This document shows positions 44,664 through 53,974 of a stretch of 64,000 nt of DNA, piece after piece. The stretch is from contig CANGNS010000010.1 of assembly GCA_947455465.1 (NCBI GenBank), positions 1 through 64,000 of the forward strand, given 5' to 3'. Source of the DNA: Comamonadaceae bacterium. GTDB lineage: Bacteria > Pseudomonadota > Gammaproteobacteria > Burkholderiales > Burkholderiaceae_C. Both the position numbers and the translations under genes were made by a program. The notes beneath the pieces were generated by a model. The model did not search any database and had not been told where the DNA came from. It saw only the letters and a list, made by a program, of their open reading frames with translations. Each line of letters opens with the position of its first letter. The first letter of the stretch is position 1.

Positions 44664-46412
44664 ATGAATTCAAGCATGCACCGCTGGCTGCCGTTTTTGC
44701 GCTGGTGGCCCCGCGTCAACCGCAGTACTTTGCGCGCTGATGTGCTGGCCGGTCTGACCGGCGGCCTGATCTTGGTGCCCCAGGGCGTGGCCTTTGCCAC
44801 GATTGCTGGCATGCCGCCCGAGTACGGCTTGTATGCCGCCATGCTGCCCGCCGTGGTGGCCGCCTTGTGGGGCTCGTCCTGGCATTTGGTGTCCGGGCCG
44901 ACCACGGCGATTTCTATCGTCGTGTTTGCCACCATGAGCCCCTTGGCCGAGGCGGGCAGTGCGCACTATGTACAGTTGGTCCTTACGCTGACTTTTTTGA
45001 TCGGTCTCATCAAGTTACTGCTGGGTTTACTCAGGCTAGGCGTGCTGGTAAATTTTGTGTCGCAGACGGTCATCGTGGGTTTCACTGCCGGTGCGGCAGT
45101 TTTGATAGCTGTGAGTCAGGTGAAGAATTTTTTCGGACTTCCGGTACCACGGGGGACGCCAGCATTTGAGGTGCTTTTCAAACTGCTCAGCCAGGCTGGC
45201 GACGTCTCCGGCTATGTTTTTAGCGTCGCTCTTGCCACGGTGCTGGTGGCGCTGGCAGTCAAGCGCTGGCGACCGCGTTGGCCGCACATGATCGTAGCCT
45301 TGCTTGCCGCTAGCGTTATTGCCGAAAGCTTGAACCGCGCCTTTGGCGTACAGATCACGCACCTGGATTCAATCGGCGCACTAAATATTGGTTTCCCCCC
45401 GCTTTCCAGCCCCACTTGGCAACCAGCACTTCTGATACAAATGCTGCCCATCGCGGTGGCGGTGGCCTTGCTCTCGCTTACCGAGGCGGTAGCGGTATCG
45501 CGCGCGATTGCGGTCAAAACTGGACAACGCTTTGATAGCAATCAGGAATTTATAGGCCAGGGCTTGTCAAATATTGTGGGCGCGTTTTTTTCAGGCTATG
45601 CCTCCAGCGGCTCATTTAACCGCAGCGGCCTCAATTACATTTCGGGCGCCCAAACGCCACTAGCGACCGTTTTTTCGGCAGGTTTTCTCTTGGCCATCAT
45701 GGCGTTTTTGGGGCCACTGGCGGTTCACATACCAACGGCTGCGATGGCGGGAATCTTGTTCGTGGTGGCCTGGGGCCTCATCGATATAAGCACTATTCGG
45801 TTCATCTTGCGTTCTGGCCCGCAGGAGTCTGCTGTCCTTGTACTTACGTTTTTAGCAACCTTGACGATTCAACTGCAATACGCCGTTTTTTCTGGTGCGG
45901 CTTTGTCCTTGGTTTTGTACTTGCGTCGCACCTCTCAGCCAGCCTTGGAAGATGTCAAGCCGCAGCCTGAACACGCCATGCCGATCTTCAGCGCAGCCAC
46001 CAGTTTGCCCGACTGCCCCCAGCTCAAAATCGTGCGCCTCAATGGTTCGGTGTTTTTTGGCGCGGTCAACCATTTGCAGGAAGCGCTGCAGGCCATTGAC
46101 GCGCACAACCCGGCGCATACCCATGTGCTTTTGGTCGCCTCGGGCATCAATTTTGTCGACCTGAGTGGTGCGCAGTGCCTGGCCCAAGAGGCGCAGCGCC
46201 GCCGCGCCTTAGGCGGGGCCTTGTATATCTTCCATATGAAAGACGAGCCCTTGGCCATGCTGCGTGCCAGCGGCGCCTGGGAGACTATTGGCGCCGAAAA
46301 CTTCTTCACCCTGGGCGACGACCTGATGCCCGTCATCAAGGCGCGCCTGGATGCCCAGCGCTGTGCCAGCTGCACGCAGCGTGTGTTTGCGCCCTGCAAA
46401 GTGCCCGCATAA
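44664..46412 (+). CDS. SulP-family inorganic anion transporter with STAS domain
   Basis: 582 residues: the SulP membrane domain (DVLAGLTGGLILVPQGVAFA, IAGMPPEYGLYAAMLPAVVAAL, NIVGAFFSGYASSGSFNRSGLN) followed by a C-terminal STAS domain (HVLLVASGINFVDLSGAQCL, 470-560) and a Cys-rich tail (CASC...APC). Transports sulfate, bicarbonate or a related anion; which one cannot be told. ATG 44664 is used (TTG 44661 is adjacent). It ends at a bidirectional terminator shared with pckG. Confidence 0.93.
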   Translation: MNSSMHRWLPFLRWWPRVNRSTLRADVLAGLTGGLILVPQGVAFATIAGMPPEYGLYAAMLPAVVAALWGSSWHLVSGPTTAISIVVFATMSPLAEAGSAHYVQLVLTLTFLIGLIKLLLGLLRLGVLVNFVSQTVIVGFTAGAAVLIAVSQVKNFFGLPVPRGTPAFEVLFKLLSQAGDVSGYVFSVALATVLVALAVKRWRPRWPHMIVALLAASVIAESLNRAFGVQITHLDSIGALNIGFPPLSSPTWQPALLIQMLPIAVAVALLSLTEAVAVSRAIAVKTGQRFDSNQEFIGQGLSNIVGAFFSGYASSGSFNRSGLNYISGAQTPLATVFSAGFLLAIMAFLGPLAVHIPTAAMAGILFVVAWGLIDISTIRFILRSGPQESAVLVLTFLATLTIQLQYAVFSGAALSLVLYLRRTSQPALEDVKPQPEHAMPIFSAATSLPDCPQLKIVRLNGSVFFGAVNHLQEALQAIDAHNPAHTHVLLVASGINFVDLSGAQCLAQEAQRRRALGGALYIFHMKDEPLAMLRASGAWETIGAENFFTLGDDLMPVIKARLDAQRCASCTQRVFAPCKVPA

Positions 46413-46413
46413 A

Positions 46414-46437
46414 AAAGCCGGGGCAAGCCCCGGCTTT
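46414..46437. terminator. Bidirectional Rho-independent terminator
   Basis: Stem GCCGGGG/CCCCGGC flanked by an A run on the left and a T run on the right, between the convergent SulP and pckG genes. Confidence 0.87.
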
Positions 46438-46454
46438 TTGGCTTGCGCGTGGCT

Positions 46455-48335
46455 TTAAGCGGCCAGGCGCTGCTCTAACTGGACTTTGGTGATTTGCAGC
46501 TGCGCCGGCAGGTGGTAGGCCAGCTGGCTAAACAGCTCGGTGTGCAAAGCGATCTCGGCTTTCCAGTCGGCTCTGTCCAAGCTGGTCACGGTGGCAAACT
46601 GTGCGGGCGTGAAGTCCAGGCCGGTCCAGGTGATTTCGTCAAAGGTGGGGCTCACGCCAAAGCCGTTGTCCGCGCCCATGGCTTTGCCTTCAAGCCGGTC
46701 AATCATCCACTTGAGCACGCGCATGTTTTCTCCGTAGCCCGGCCAGACAAATTTGCCGTCCGCGCCTTTGCGGAACCAGTTCACGCAGTAGATTGCCGGC
46801 AGCTTGGCGCCGGCCTGGCCCATCTTTTGGCCGATGTCGAGCCAGTGCTGAAAATAGTCACTCACGTTGTAGCCGGTAAAGGGCAGCATCGCAAACGGGT
46901 CGCGGCGCACCACGCCTTGCTGGCCCACGGCAGCGGCCGTGGTTTCCGAGCCCATGGTGGCGGCCATGTACACGCCCTCCACCCAGTTGCGCGCCTCGGT
47001 CACCAGCGGCACGGTGGTCGAGCGGCGTCCGCCAAAGATAAATGCGTCGATGGGCACGCCCGCGGCATCGTCCCAGGCGCTGTCCAGGGCCGGGTTGTTG
47101 GTGGCGGCCACGGTAAAGCGGGAGTTGGGGTGCGCGGCTTTGGCGCCGGTTTCTTTGGCAATCGCCGGGGTCCAGTCTTTGCCCTGCCAGTCGATTAAAT
47201 GGTCTGGCAATTTGCCATCGTCTTTTTCCATGCCCTCCCACCAGACATCGCCGTCGTCGGTGAGCGCCACGTTGGTGAAGATCACGTCATGGCCCAGGCT
47301 GGCCATGCAGTTGGGGTTGGTGTGGTAATTGGTGCCGGGGGCCACGCCAAAGTAGCCCGCTTCGGGGTTGATGGCGTACATGCGGCCGTCGGCGTGCGGC
47401 TTGATCCAGGCGATATCGTCGCCGATGGTGCTGACTTTCCAGCCCTCAAAGCCGGCCGGGGGCACCAGCATGGAGAAGTTGGTCTTGCCACAGGCGCTTG
47501 GGAAGGCCGCAGCCACATGGTATTTCTTGCCCTGCGGATTGGTAACGCCCAAAATCAGCATGTGCTCGGCCAGCCAGCCGGTTTGCTGCGCGTTGGCCTC
47601 GGCGCGGCCCATGGTGGAGGCGATGCGCAGCGCAAAACATTTTTTACCCAGCAGCGCATTGCCGCCGTAGCCCGAGCCGTACGACCAGATTTCGCGGGTT
47701 TCGGGGTAGTGCACGATGTATTTGGTTTTGTTGCAAGGCCATTTCACATCGGCCTGCCCGGGCGATAGCGGCGCGCCCACGGTGTGCATGCAGGGCACAA
47801 AGGCCCCATCAGTGCCCAGCACCTGGTACACCGCCCGGCCCATGCGCGTCATGATGCGCTGGTTGACCGCCACATAGGCGCTGTCGCTCAGCTCGATACC
47901 GATGTGCGCAATGTGCGAGCCCAATGGGCCCATAGAAAAAGGCACCACGTACATGGTGCGTCCGCGCATGCAGCCGGCAAACAGGGGCTGCAAGGTGCTG
48001 CGCATCTCGGCCGGGGCCATCCAGTTGTTGGTCGGGCCGGCGTCTTCCTTCTTTTCGCTGCAAATATAGGTGCGGTCTTCGACGCGGGCCACGTCGCTGG
48101 GGTCGGACAAGGCCAAAAAGCTGTTCGGGCGCTTGGCCGGGTTGAGCTTGGTGAAGGTGCCCGCGTCGACCAGGCGTTGGCACAGGGCTTGGTATTCCTC
48201 TTGCGAGCCGTCGCACCAGTGGATGGCGGCGGGCTGGCACAAAGCGGCCATTTCGGCCACCCAGGCGACCAGGCGTGGGTGTTTGACGTAATCCGGCGCC
48301 TTGAGGTCAAGGCCAGGGCTGGCGGGTGCGTTCAT
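46455..48335 (-). CDS. pckG: GTP-dependent phosphoenolpyruvate carboxykinase
   Basis: 626 residues. It converts oxaloacetate and GTP to PEP, CO2 and GDP, opening gluconeogenesis. Seen: [10 protein letters not shown] near the N-terminus, the P-loop/active-site Cys segment [36 protein letters not shown], and [14 protein letters not shown]. These are the GTP-type, not the ATP-type, motifs. It is a stand-alone gene with a 200-base upstream region. No substrate-specific anomalies. Confidence 0.97.
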   Translation of the reverse strand: MNAPASPGLDLKAPDYVKHPRLVAWVAEMAALCQPAAIHWCDGSQEEYQALCQRLVDAGTFTKLNPAKRPNSFLALSDPSDVARVEDRTYICSEKKEDAGPTNNWMAPAEMRSTLQPLFAGCMRGRTMYVVPFSMGPLGSHIAHIGIELSDSAYVAVNQRIMTRMGRAVYQVLGTDGAFVPCMHTVGAPLSPGQADVKWPCNKTKYIVHYPETREIWSYGSGYGGNALLGKKCFALRIASTMGRAEANAQQTGWLAEHMLILGVTNPQGKKYHVAAAFPSACGKTNFSMLVPPAGFEGWKVSTIGDDIAWIKPHADGRMYAINPEAGYFGVAPGTNYHTNPNCMASLGHDVIFTNVALTDDGDVWWEGMEKDDGKLPDHLIDWQGKDWTPAIAKETGAKAAHPNSRFTVAATNNPALDSAWDDAAGVPIDAFIFGGRRSTTVPLVTEARNWVEGVYMAATMGSETTAAAVGQQGVVRRDPFAMLPFTGYNVSDYFQHWLDIGQKMGQAGAKLPAIYCVNWFRKGADGKFVWPGYGENMRVLKWMIDRLEGKAMGADNGFGVSPTFDEITWTGLDFTPAQFATVTSLDRADWKAEIALHTELFSQLAYHLPAQLQITKVQLEQRLAA

Positions 48336-48548
48336 GGGAGGGGCTCCTAAAGTTAAAAATCCGGTTTGCCAAAACCCGTTTTCGCGCCGCCAGGCTTTGG
48401 CAAACCGCCGCTTTTACACAGGCGGGGTGGCGATTTTAGAAAGCGGTACCGGAGTTACAAGGCGATTACACCCAATAGTTATGCAAAACTTGCATAACCT
48501 GAGGTGCTGCTGGGGGTGTGCGTCTGCCCCGGGCCGGGGCAGACGTGC

Positions 48549-49157
48549 TTAGCGCTGGGCCAAGGCCCGTTGGATGTCTTTGACCAGCGCGCCGCTGTCT
48601 GGCGCGGTGATGCTGGAGTAGCTGTCGATCAGCTTGCCGTCGCGCCCGACCAGGTATTTGTAAAAATTCCATTTCGGGCTGCCGCCGCCGGCTTTGGCCA
48701 GCTCGGCAAACAGCGGGTTGGCGCCTTTGCCGCTGACCACGGTTTTCTCGAACATGGGGAACTTCACGCCGTAGGTGTTGTAGCAAAAATCGGCGATTTC
48801 CTTGCTTTTACCTGGCTCTTGCTGGCCAAAATCGTTGGACGGGAAGCCCAAAACGACCAGGCCCTGGGCGCTGTAATTGGCGTAGAGTTTTTCTAAACCC
48901 TCGTACTGCGGCGTAAAACCGCAGTAGCTGGCGGTATTGACCACCAGCAAGACCTTGCCGGCGTACTGGCACAGGTTTTGGGGTGCGTCGTCCTGCAGGC
49001 GATTGAAGGTTTTTTGCAGCAGCGCCGGGCAGGCGGCGGGGGCTGGCTGGGCGTAGCTCGTAGCGGGTAGCAGGGCCACCAGGCCCGTCAAACCCAGAAG
49101 GCTGCCCAAGAGCCATCCAGCGGGCGAAGGGCGGGAACGAAACAGGGGAAAAACCAT
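48549..49157 (-). CDS. Secreted glutathione-peroxidase-like protein
   Basis: 202 residues with an N-terminal signal peptide (hydrophobic 14-36, ending SYAQP). The mature part has the GPx motifs: LLVVNTASYCGFTPQYEGLEK with peroxidatic Cys in place of selenocysteine, VLGFPSNDFGQQEPG, and WNFYKYLVGRDG with the catalytic Trp/Asn. Cys-type bacterial GPx usually takes electrons from thioredoxin. Periplasmic location is inferred from the leader. ATG 49157 gives the leader. Confidence 0.9.
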   Translation of the reverse strand: MVFPLFRSRPSPAGWLLGSLLGLTGLVALLPATSYAQPAPAACPALLQKTFNRLQDDAPQNLCQYAGKVLLVVNTASYCGFTPQYEGLEKLYANYSAQGLVVLGFPSNDFGQQEPGKSKEIADFCYNTYGVKFPMFEKTVVSGKGANPLFAELAKAGGGSPKWNFYKYLVGRDGKLIDSYSSITAPDSGALVKDIQRALAQR

Positions 49158-49229
49158 GGCATTTGCTCCAAAAAAGTGGGGGCACACGCCGGAACCGGAC
49201 GCTGCGGTCGCCCCACAGCGGCCGGGAAT

Positions 49230-49367
49230 TTAGGCCATATTGACCGCGATAAAGGCGAGCAAAAACATCAAAACCGCACCGGCGATCGGCAACACGATGG
49301 GGATCATCGGGACGATTTCCTCGACCGGGTCGGCTTCATGGTGGGCGCTGGAATCAGAGTGGGACAT
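49230..49367 (-). CDS. Small single-helix membrane protein
   Basis: A 45-residue frame below the usual length cut-off. It has an acidic/His-rich N-terminus (MSHSDSSAHHEADPVEEIVP) and one hydrophobic helix (IVLPIAGAVLMFLLAFIAVN) ending NMA. It begins with ATG 49367 and lies 72 bases upstream of the peroxidase start on the same strand. Shape resembles small respiratory-chain or assembly subunits, but no family is recognised. Clean helix and start support it as real. Confidence 0.6.
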   Translation of the reverse strand: MSHSDSSAHHEADPVEEIVPMIPIVLPIAGAVLMFLLAFIAVNMA

Positions 49368-49547
49368 GGCGTGCTTTCAAAACAAGGGGGCAGCCGATGC
49401 TGCGAAAACACCCGATTTTAGCCTTGTGGGCTGCGTAAAAATATTTTTACACCCGGTGTCAACCAAACACCAGGCTGACGCGTGATAGATGGGCGCCGCC
49501 CAGAAAGCGGCCGATTTGCCCTTTGGGGCCCACAACAGTCAGATCCT

Positions 49548-49841
49548 ATGCAAAAAACCGCGATCCAAATGCCCGAAAAAGGCACCTATAAGTGGCAATT
49601 GTTCAATTACTGGTCCGATGAATACCGCCAGACCCGCGCGGACCACTCGGCCTATATCGCCCTTAATTTCGCTGGCGCACTGGATGTTTGCCGCACCAAA
49701 GTGCAGACCCTGATGCAGCACCACCGCCAATTGGCCACCGAGGCCGTGGGCGGGCAGCGCCACCACCGCGCCTTGGAGCGCTTGCAAAACACCCTCAGCG
49801 GCGCAGCTGTCGCCTATGAAAATAGCTTTCACAGCCACTAA
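49548..49841 (+). CDS. Hypothetical protein
   Basis: 97 residues, soluble, largely helical, starting MQKTAIQMPEKGTYKWQLFN and rich in His near the C-terminus (HHRALERLQNTL). No recognised domain. ATG 49548 is used; the longer frame from 49482 is less likely. It ends before a bidirectional terminator shared with recQ. Confidence 0.55.
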   Translation: MQKTAIQMPEKGTYKWQLFNYWSDEYRQTRADHSAYIALNFAGALDVCRTKVQTLMQHHRQLATEAVGGQRHHRALERLQNTLSGAAVAYENSFHSH

Positions 49842-49862
49842 GCTGCGCTGACACTCCCCGAA

Positions 49863-49886
49863 AACCCCGCCAAGCGGGGTTTTTTT
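49863..49886. terminator. Bidirectional Rho-independent terminator
   Basis: Stem AACCCCGC/GCGGGGTT with loop CAA, followed by T run, between the hypothetical gene and the convergent recQ stop. Confidence 0.87.
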
Positions 49887-51753
49887 ATGCCCGCGCTACG
49901 ACGCGCAAGACCTCGGCAGCGTAAGCCTCGAGCTTTTTGACGCCCATGCCGCTGATGCCCTGCAAGTCGTCCAAAGAGCCGGGCGCGCGTTGGGCAATGG
50001 TGGCCAGCGTGGCGTCGTGAAAAATCACGTAGGCCGGCAAATTGTGTTCGCGCGCCACCTCGGCACGCCAGGCTTTCAGGGCGGCGTAGCGGGCCAGACC
50101 CGCCGCATCGAGGTCCACCGGGGCTTTGAGCGCGCCAGAGAGGCTGCCGGGTTTGGCCTTGGCCACCTTGGGTGCGGACACCGAGGCGCGCAGGCGCACC
50201 GCTTGCTCGCCTTTGAGGATAGGCCGGGCTTTGGGGGTCAGCACCAGCGTATTAAAGGCCTGGACATCCACCATGACGGCGCCCAGCGCCAGCAGCTGGC
50301 GCAGCACGCCGCGCAGTTGCAGCTCGCTCAGGGTCTGGCCGACGCCAAATGTGCTCAGGCGCTCGTGGCCGTGTTGCAGCACTTTTTCGCTGCGTTTGCC
50401 GCGCACGATATCCATCAGGTGGCCCGCGCCAAAGCTGATGCCGCTGTGCTGCTCGATACGGTAAATCGTGGAAAGCAGCATTTGCGCCGCTTGCGTGCCG
50501 TCCCAGACCTCGGGCGGTTGCAGGCAGTTGTCGCAGTTGCCGCAGGGCGCGCTGGCCTCGTCAAAATAGGCCAGCAAGCGGGTGCGCCGGCAATCGGTGG
50601 CTTCGGCCAGACCCAAAAGCGCCTCGAGCTTACCGCGCATGACTTGTTTGAAATCTTCCTCGGCCGGGCCTTCGTCAATCATGCGGCGCTGGTTCACCAC
50701 GTCTTGCAGGCCGTAGCACATCCAGGCGTTGGCGGCCAGGCCGTCGCGCCCGGCGCGGCCGGTCTCTTGGTAGTAGCCCTCGATGTTTTTGGGCATGTCC
50801 AGATGCGCCACAAAGCGCACGTCCGGCTTGTCGATGCCCATGCCAAAGGCGATGGTGGCCACCATCACGATACCGTCCTCCCGCAAAAACCGGTCTTGGT
50901 GCAGCTGCCGGGTTTTGCCTTCCAGGCCCGCGTGGTAGGGCAGGGCGTTGATGCCCGCTTGCGCCAAGGTGTCGGCGATGTCCTCCACTTTTTTACGCGA
51001 CTGGCAATAGACGATGCCGGCGTCGCCCGCGTGCTCGCGCTCGATAAAGCGCAGCAACTGGGTGGTGCCCTCGCGCTTTTCGACGATGGTGTAGCGGATA
51101 TTGGGCCGGTCAAAGCTGCTGACAAAGGCGCGTGCGTTTTCCAGTTGCAAACGCTCGAGCACGTCGGCGCGCGTGAGCGCATCGGCCGTGGCGGTGAGGG
51201 CCATGCGCGGCACGCCGGGGTAGCGCTCGTGCAACACGGTCAGCGCGCGGTATTCGGGCCTGAAGTCGTGGCCCCATTGGCTCACGCAATGCGCCTCGTC
51301 AATGGCAAACAGGCTGAGCTGCCCGCGCTCAAACAGCGCGTCGAGTTGGGCCAAAAAGCGCGGCGTGGTTACCCGCTCCGGCGCGGCGTACAAGAGCGTG
51401 ATTTCGCCGCGCAGCAAGCGCTGCTCGACCTGGTAGGCCTCCTCGCCGGCCAGGCTGGAGTTCAAAAACGCCGCGCTCACCCCGGCCTCGTGCAGCGCGC
51501 CCACCTGGTCGTGCATGAGCGCGATGAGCGGCGAGATCACCACCGTAATGCCCTGGCCGGCGCGTTGGCGGGCAATGGCCGGTATTTGGTAACACAAGGA
51601 TTTACCACCGCCGGTCGGCATAAGCACCAGCGCGTCGCCGCCGCTGCCGACGTGCTCGATGATGGCTTCTTGGGGGCCGCGAAACGCGTCGTAACCAAAA
51701 ACTTCCTGCAGGATGCGGAGATAAGACAAAGCGGGTGAGGAAGTAAGCGTCAA
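49885..51753 (-). CDS. recQ: ATP-dependent DNA helicase RecQ
   Basis: 622 residues. Helicase domain with Walker [15 protein letters not shown] (Lys51), DEAH box [20 protein letters not shown] and motif [12 protein letters not shown]; then the RecQ zinc site ([10 protein letters not shown]...CGNCDNC), the winged-helix RQC domain, and a C-terminal HRDC domain ([20 protein letters not shown]). Unwinds 3'-tailed DNA in RecF recombination and fork repair. The gene is stand-alone; comM follows upstream on the same strand, 65 bases away. Confidence 0.97.
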   Translation of the reverse strand: MTLTSSPALSYLRILQEVFGYDAFRGPQEAIIEHVGSGGDALVLMPTGGGKSLCYQIPAIARQRAGQGITVVISPLIALMHDQVGALHEAGVSAAFLNSSLAGEEAYQVEQRLLRGEITLLYAAPERVTTPRFLAQLDALFERGQLSLFAIDEAHCVSQWGHDFRPEYRALTVLHERYPGVPRMALTATADALTRADVLERLQLENARAFVSSFDRPNIRYTIVEKREGTTQLLRFIEREHAGDAGIVYCQSRKKVEDIADTLAQAGINALPYHAGLEGKTRQLHQDRFLREDGIVMVATIAFGMGIDKPDVRFVAHLDMPKNIEGYYQETGRAGRDGLAANAWMCYGLQDVVNQRRMIDEGPAEEDFKQVMRGKLEALLGLAEATDCRRTRLLAYFDEASAPCGNCDNCLQPPEVWDGTQAAQMLLSTIYRIEQHSGISFGAGHLMDIVRGKRSEKVLQHGHERLSTFGVGQTLSELQLRGVLRQLLALGAVMVDVQAFNTLVLTPKARPILKGEQAVRLRASVSAPKVAKAKPGSLSGALKAPVDLDAAGLARYAALKAWRAEVAREHNLPAYVIFHDATLATIAQRAPGSLDDLQGISGMGVKKLEAYAAEVLRVVARA

Positions 51754-51818
51754 AAAATGCCGAAAAAGGCGCAGTGCAGTGCGCTATTGTCTGTGCAAAG
51801 CGCTGGGGCCTTGCCGTG

Positions 51819-53357
51819 TCAAACGGTTTTAAGCGCGCGCCTGTACTGCATGGCCTCGGCCACATGGGCCAAGGCGGTGGGTTCGGAGCCTGCCAAGTCT
51901 GCAATCGTGCGGGCAATCTTGAGGGTGCGGTGGGTGCCGCGCGCAGACCAGCCAAGCTGGCGCGCCGCGTTTTGTAAAAACTTGGCGGCTGTTGATTCGA
52001 GCAGCACATGGCGGTCCAGGTCCTGGCCGGCCAGCGCCTGGTTAGGCGTGCCTTGGCGGCGCTCGGCCAGGGCGCGGGCCTGCGCGCAGCGGGCGCGGAT
52101 GCTGTCGGTGGCCTCGCCCGGCGGGGCGTGCAGCAAGTCCTCGGGCGCCAGGGCGGGGACTTCGACGTGCAAATCAATGCGGTCCATCAGCGGCCCGCTG
52201 AGCTTGCCCTGGTAGCGGCTGACCTGGTCGGGCGTGCAACGGCAATGGCGTCCGCTGGCGCCCAAATAGCCGCAGGGGCAGGGGTTCATCGCCGCGATCA
52301 GCTGAAAGCGCGCCGGAAACTGCGCCCGCTGCGTCGCCCGCGCAATGGTGATGGTGCCGGTCTCGAGCGGCTCGCGCAGCGCCTCCAGGGCAGCGCGGGC
52401 AAATTCGGGCAGCTCGTCCAAAAACAACACGCCTTGGTGCGCCAGCGAAATCTCGCCCGGCCGTGGCGGCGAGCCGCCGCCCACCAGCGCCACCGCGCTG
52501 GCCGAGTGGTGCGGGCTGCAGGTGGGGCGTTGGCCCCAGCGCGCAATATCAAAGCGGCCGCGCAGGCTGGCAATGGCTGCGCTTTGCAGCGCTTCGTCGG
52601 TTTGCATGGGCGGCAGCAAACCCGCAAAACGCTGCGCCAGCATGGATTTGCCCGCGCCCGGCGGCCCGACAAACAGCAGGCTGTGCCCGCCAGCGGCTGC
52701 AATCTCCAACGCCCGCTTGGCGGCGAGCTGGCCTTTGACGTCGGCCATGTCCGCGACAGGCGGCGCGGCGCTGGGGCACACCGGCTGCACCCGGGACCAG
52801 CCCGCAGCGTCGGGGTCGGCGGGCGCCGGATCGCCTGCGGGCGGCAAAAATTGCGCCACCACATCGCGCAACGTATGGGCGCAATACACCTGGGCGCCGG
52901 GCACCAGGGCCGCCTCCTGGGCGCTTCCAGGCGGCAGCACCAGGCTGATTTGCACCTGCGCGGTGTGCAGCGCCAGCGCCATGGCCAAAGCCCCGCGCAC
53001 TGGCCGCAAACTGCCCGAGAGCGACAACTCGCCAGCAAACTCAAAGCGCGCCAGGCGCTGCCCGTCGATCAGCCCGCTGGCCGCCAAAATGCCTAAAGCA
53101 ATGGGCAAATCCAGGCGGCCCGAGTCTTTGGGCAGGTCCGCTGGCGCCAAATTCACGGTGATGCGTTTGTTGTGCGGAAACTCAAACCCCGAGTTCTGTA
53201 TGGCGCAGCGCACCCGCTCGCGCGCCTCTTTGACCTCGACGTCGGCCAAACCCACCAACGTAAAGCTGGGCAGGCCATTGGCCAAATGCACCTCGACGGT
53301 GACTTGCACCGCCTCCAGCCCGAGCAAAGCGCGGCTTTGCACCAAAGATAAACCCAT
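51819..53357 (-). CDS. comM: ComM/YifB-family Mg-chelatase-like AAA+ ATPase
   Basis: 512 residues. N-terminal Lon-like domain (SRALLGLEAVQVTVEVHLANGL, VNLAPADLPKDSGRLDLPIALGIL), AAA+ core with GPPGAGKSMLAQRF, Walker B GVLFLDELPEF, sensor NPCPCGYLGASGRHCRCTPDQVSRYQGKLSGP, and the C-terminal Mg_chelatase_C region. ComM is a helicase promoting branch migration of incoming DNA in natural transformation. ATG 53357 is the conserved start (MGLSLVQSRALLG). Promoter region holds a LexA-type box. Confidence 0.95.
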   Translation of the reverse strand: MGLSLVQSRALLGLEAVQVTVEVHLANGLPSFTLVGLADVEVKEARERVRCAIQNSGFEFPHNKRITVNLAPADLPKDSGRLDLPIALGILAASGLIDGQRLARFEFAGELSLSGSLRPVRGALAMALALHTAQVQISLVLPPGSAQEAALVPGAQVYCAHTLRDVVAQFLPPAGDPAPADPDAAGWSRVQPVCPSAAPPVADMADVKGQLAAKRALEIAAAGGHSLLFVGPPGAGKSMLAQRFAGLLPPMQTDEALQSAAIASLRGRFDIARWGQRPTCSPHHSASAVALVGGGSPPRPGEISLAHQGVLFLDELPEFARAALEALREPLETGTITIARATQRAQFPARFQLIAAMNPCPCGYLGASGRHCRCTPDQVSRYQGKLSGPLMDRIDLHVEVPALAPEDLLHAPPGEATDSIRARCAQARALAERRQGTPNQALAGQDLDRHVLLESTAAKFLQNAARQLGWSARGTHRTLKIARTIADLAGSEPTALAHVAEAMQYRRALKTV

Positions 53358-53406
53358 GACCACTCCCTGAAAAAGTGCGCGCTCTGAAGATGCTGCGCGC
53401 AAATTT

Positions 53407-53421
53407 GCACCATTTGGGTGC
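53407..53421. promoter_or_regulatory. NtrC-type binding site upstream of glnK
   Basis: GCACCATTTGGGTGC is a perfect 5-5-5 NtrC box, extended to TTGCACC/GGTGCAA arms. It is centred about 125 bases upstream of the predicted sigma54 start site of glnK. Confidence 0.85.
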
Positions 53422-53424
53422 AAG

Positions 53425-53440
53425 CTGTATTTATATACAG
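53425..53440. promoter_or_regulatory. LexA/SOS box between comM and glnK
   Basis: CTGTATTTATATACAG has the CTGT-N8-ACAG form and differs by one base from CTGTATATATATACAG. It is 68 bases upstream of the comM ATG and three bases from the NtrC site. Confidence 0.8.
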
Positions 53441-53511
53441 CCATATTAGTGGATGAATGCGGTTTTGAAAAGGGTTTTGGGCCCCGGCGGTGCGCATTGG
53501 GGTGCATGAAC

Positions 53512-53528
53512 TTGGCACGGCTTCTGCT
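53512..53528 (+). promoter_or_regulatory. Sigma54 promoter of glnK-amtB
   Basis: TTGGCACGGCTTCTGCT has the conserved TGGCACG -24 box and GC of -12 with exact GG-N10-GC spacing. It lies 83 bases before glnK with the NtrC box upstream, the standard glnK layout. Confidence 0.88.
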
Positions 53529-53602
53529 AAATGGTCTTGTCTCCCGATTCCGTGGAGCAGCGGCGCATGCACTGCGCTCGCTATCAACTTTTAAGAAGCT
53601 GA

Positions 53603-53950
<348 letters not shown>

Positions 53951-53974
53951 ACCCAGGCATTGAAAGGAAACACC

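Noticed and set aside
49990-51738. 582-codon open frame antisense to recQ
   Set aside because: Shadow of an unambiguous RecQ gene with full motifs; antisense product has no family resemblance.
53489-53505. Second NtrC site upstream of glnK
   Set aside because: GGTGC arms occur in direct, not inverted, orientation; the left arm does not match GCACC.
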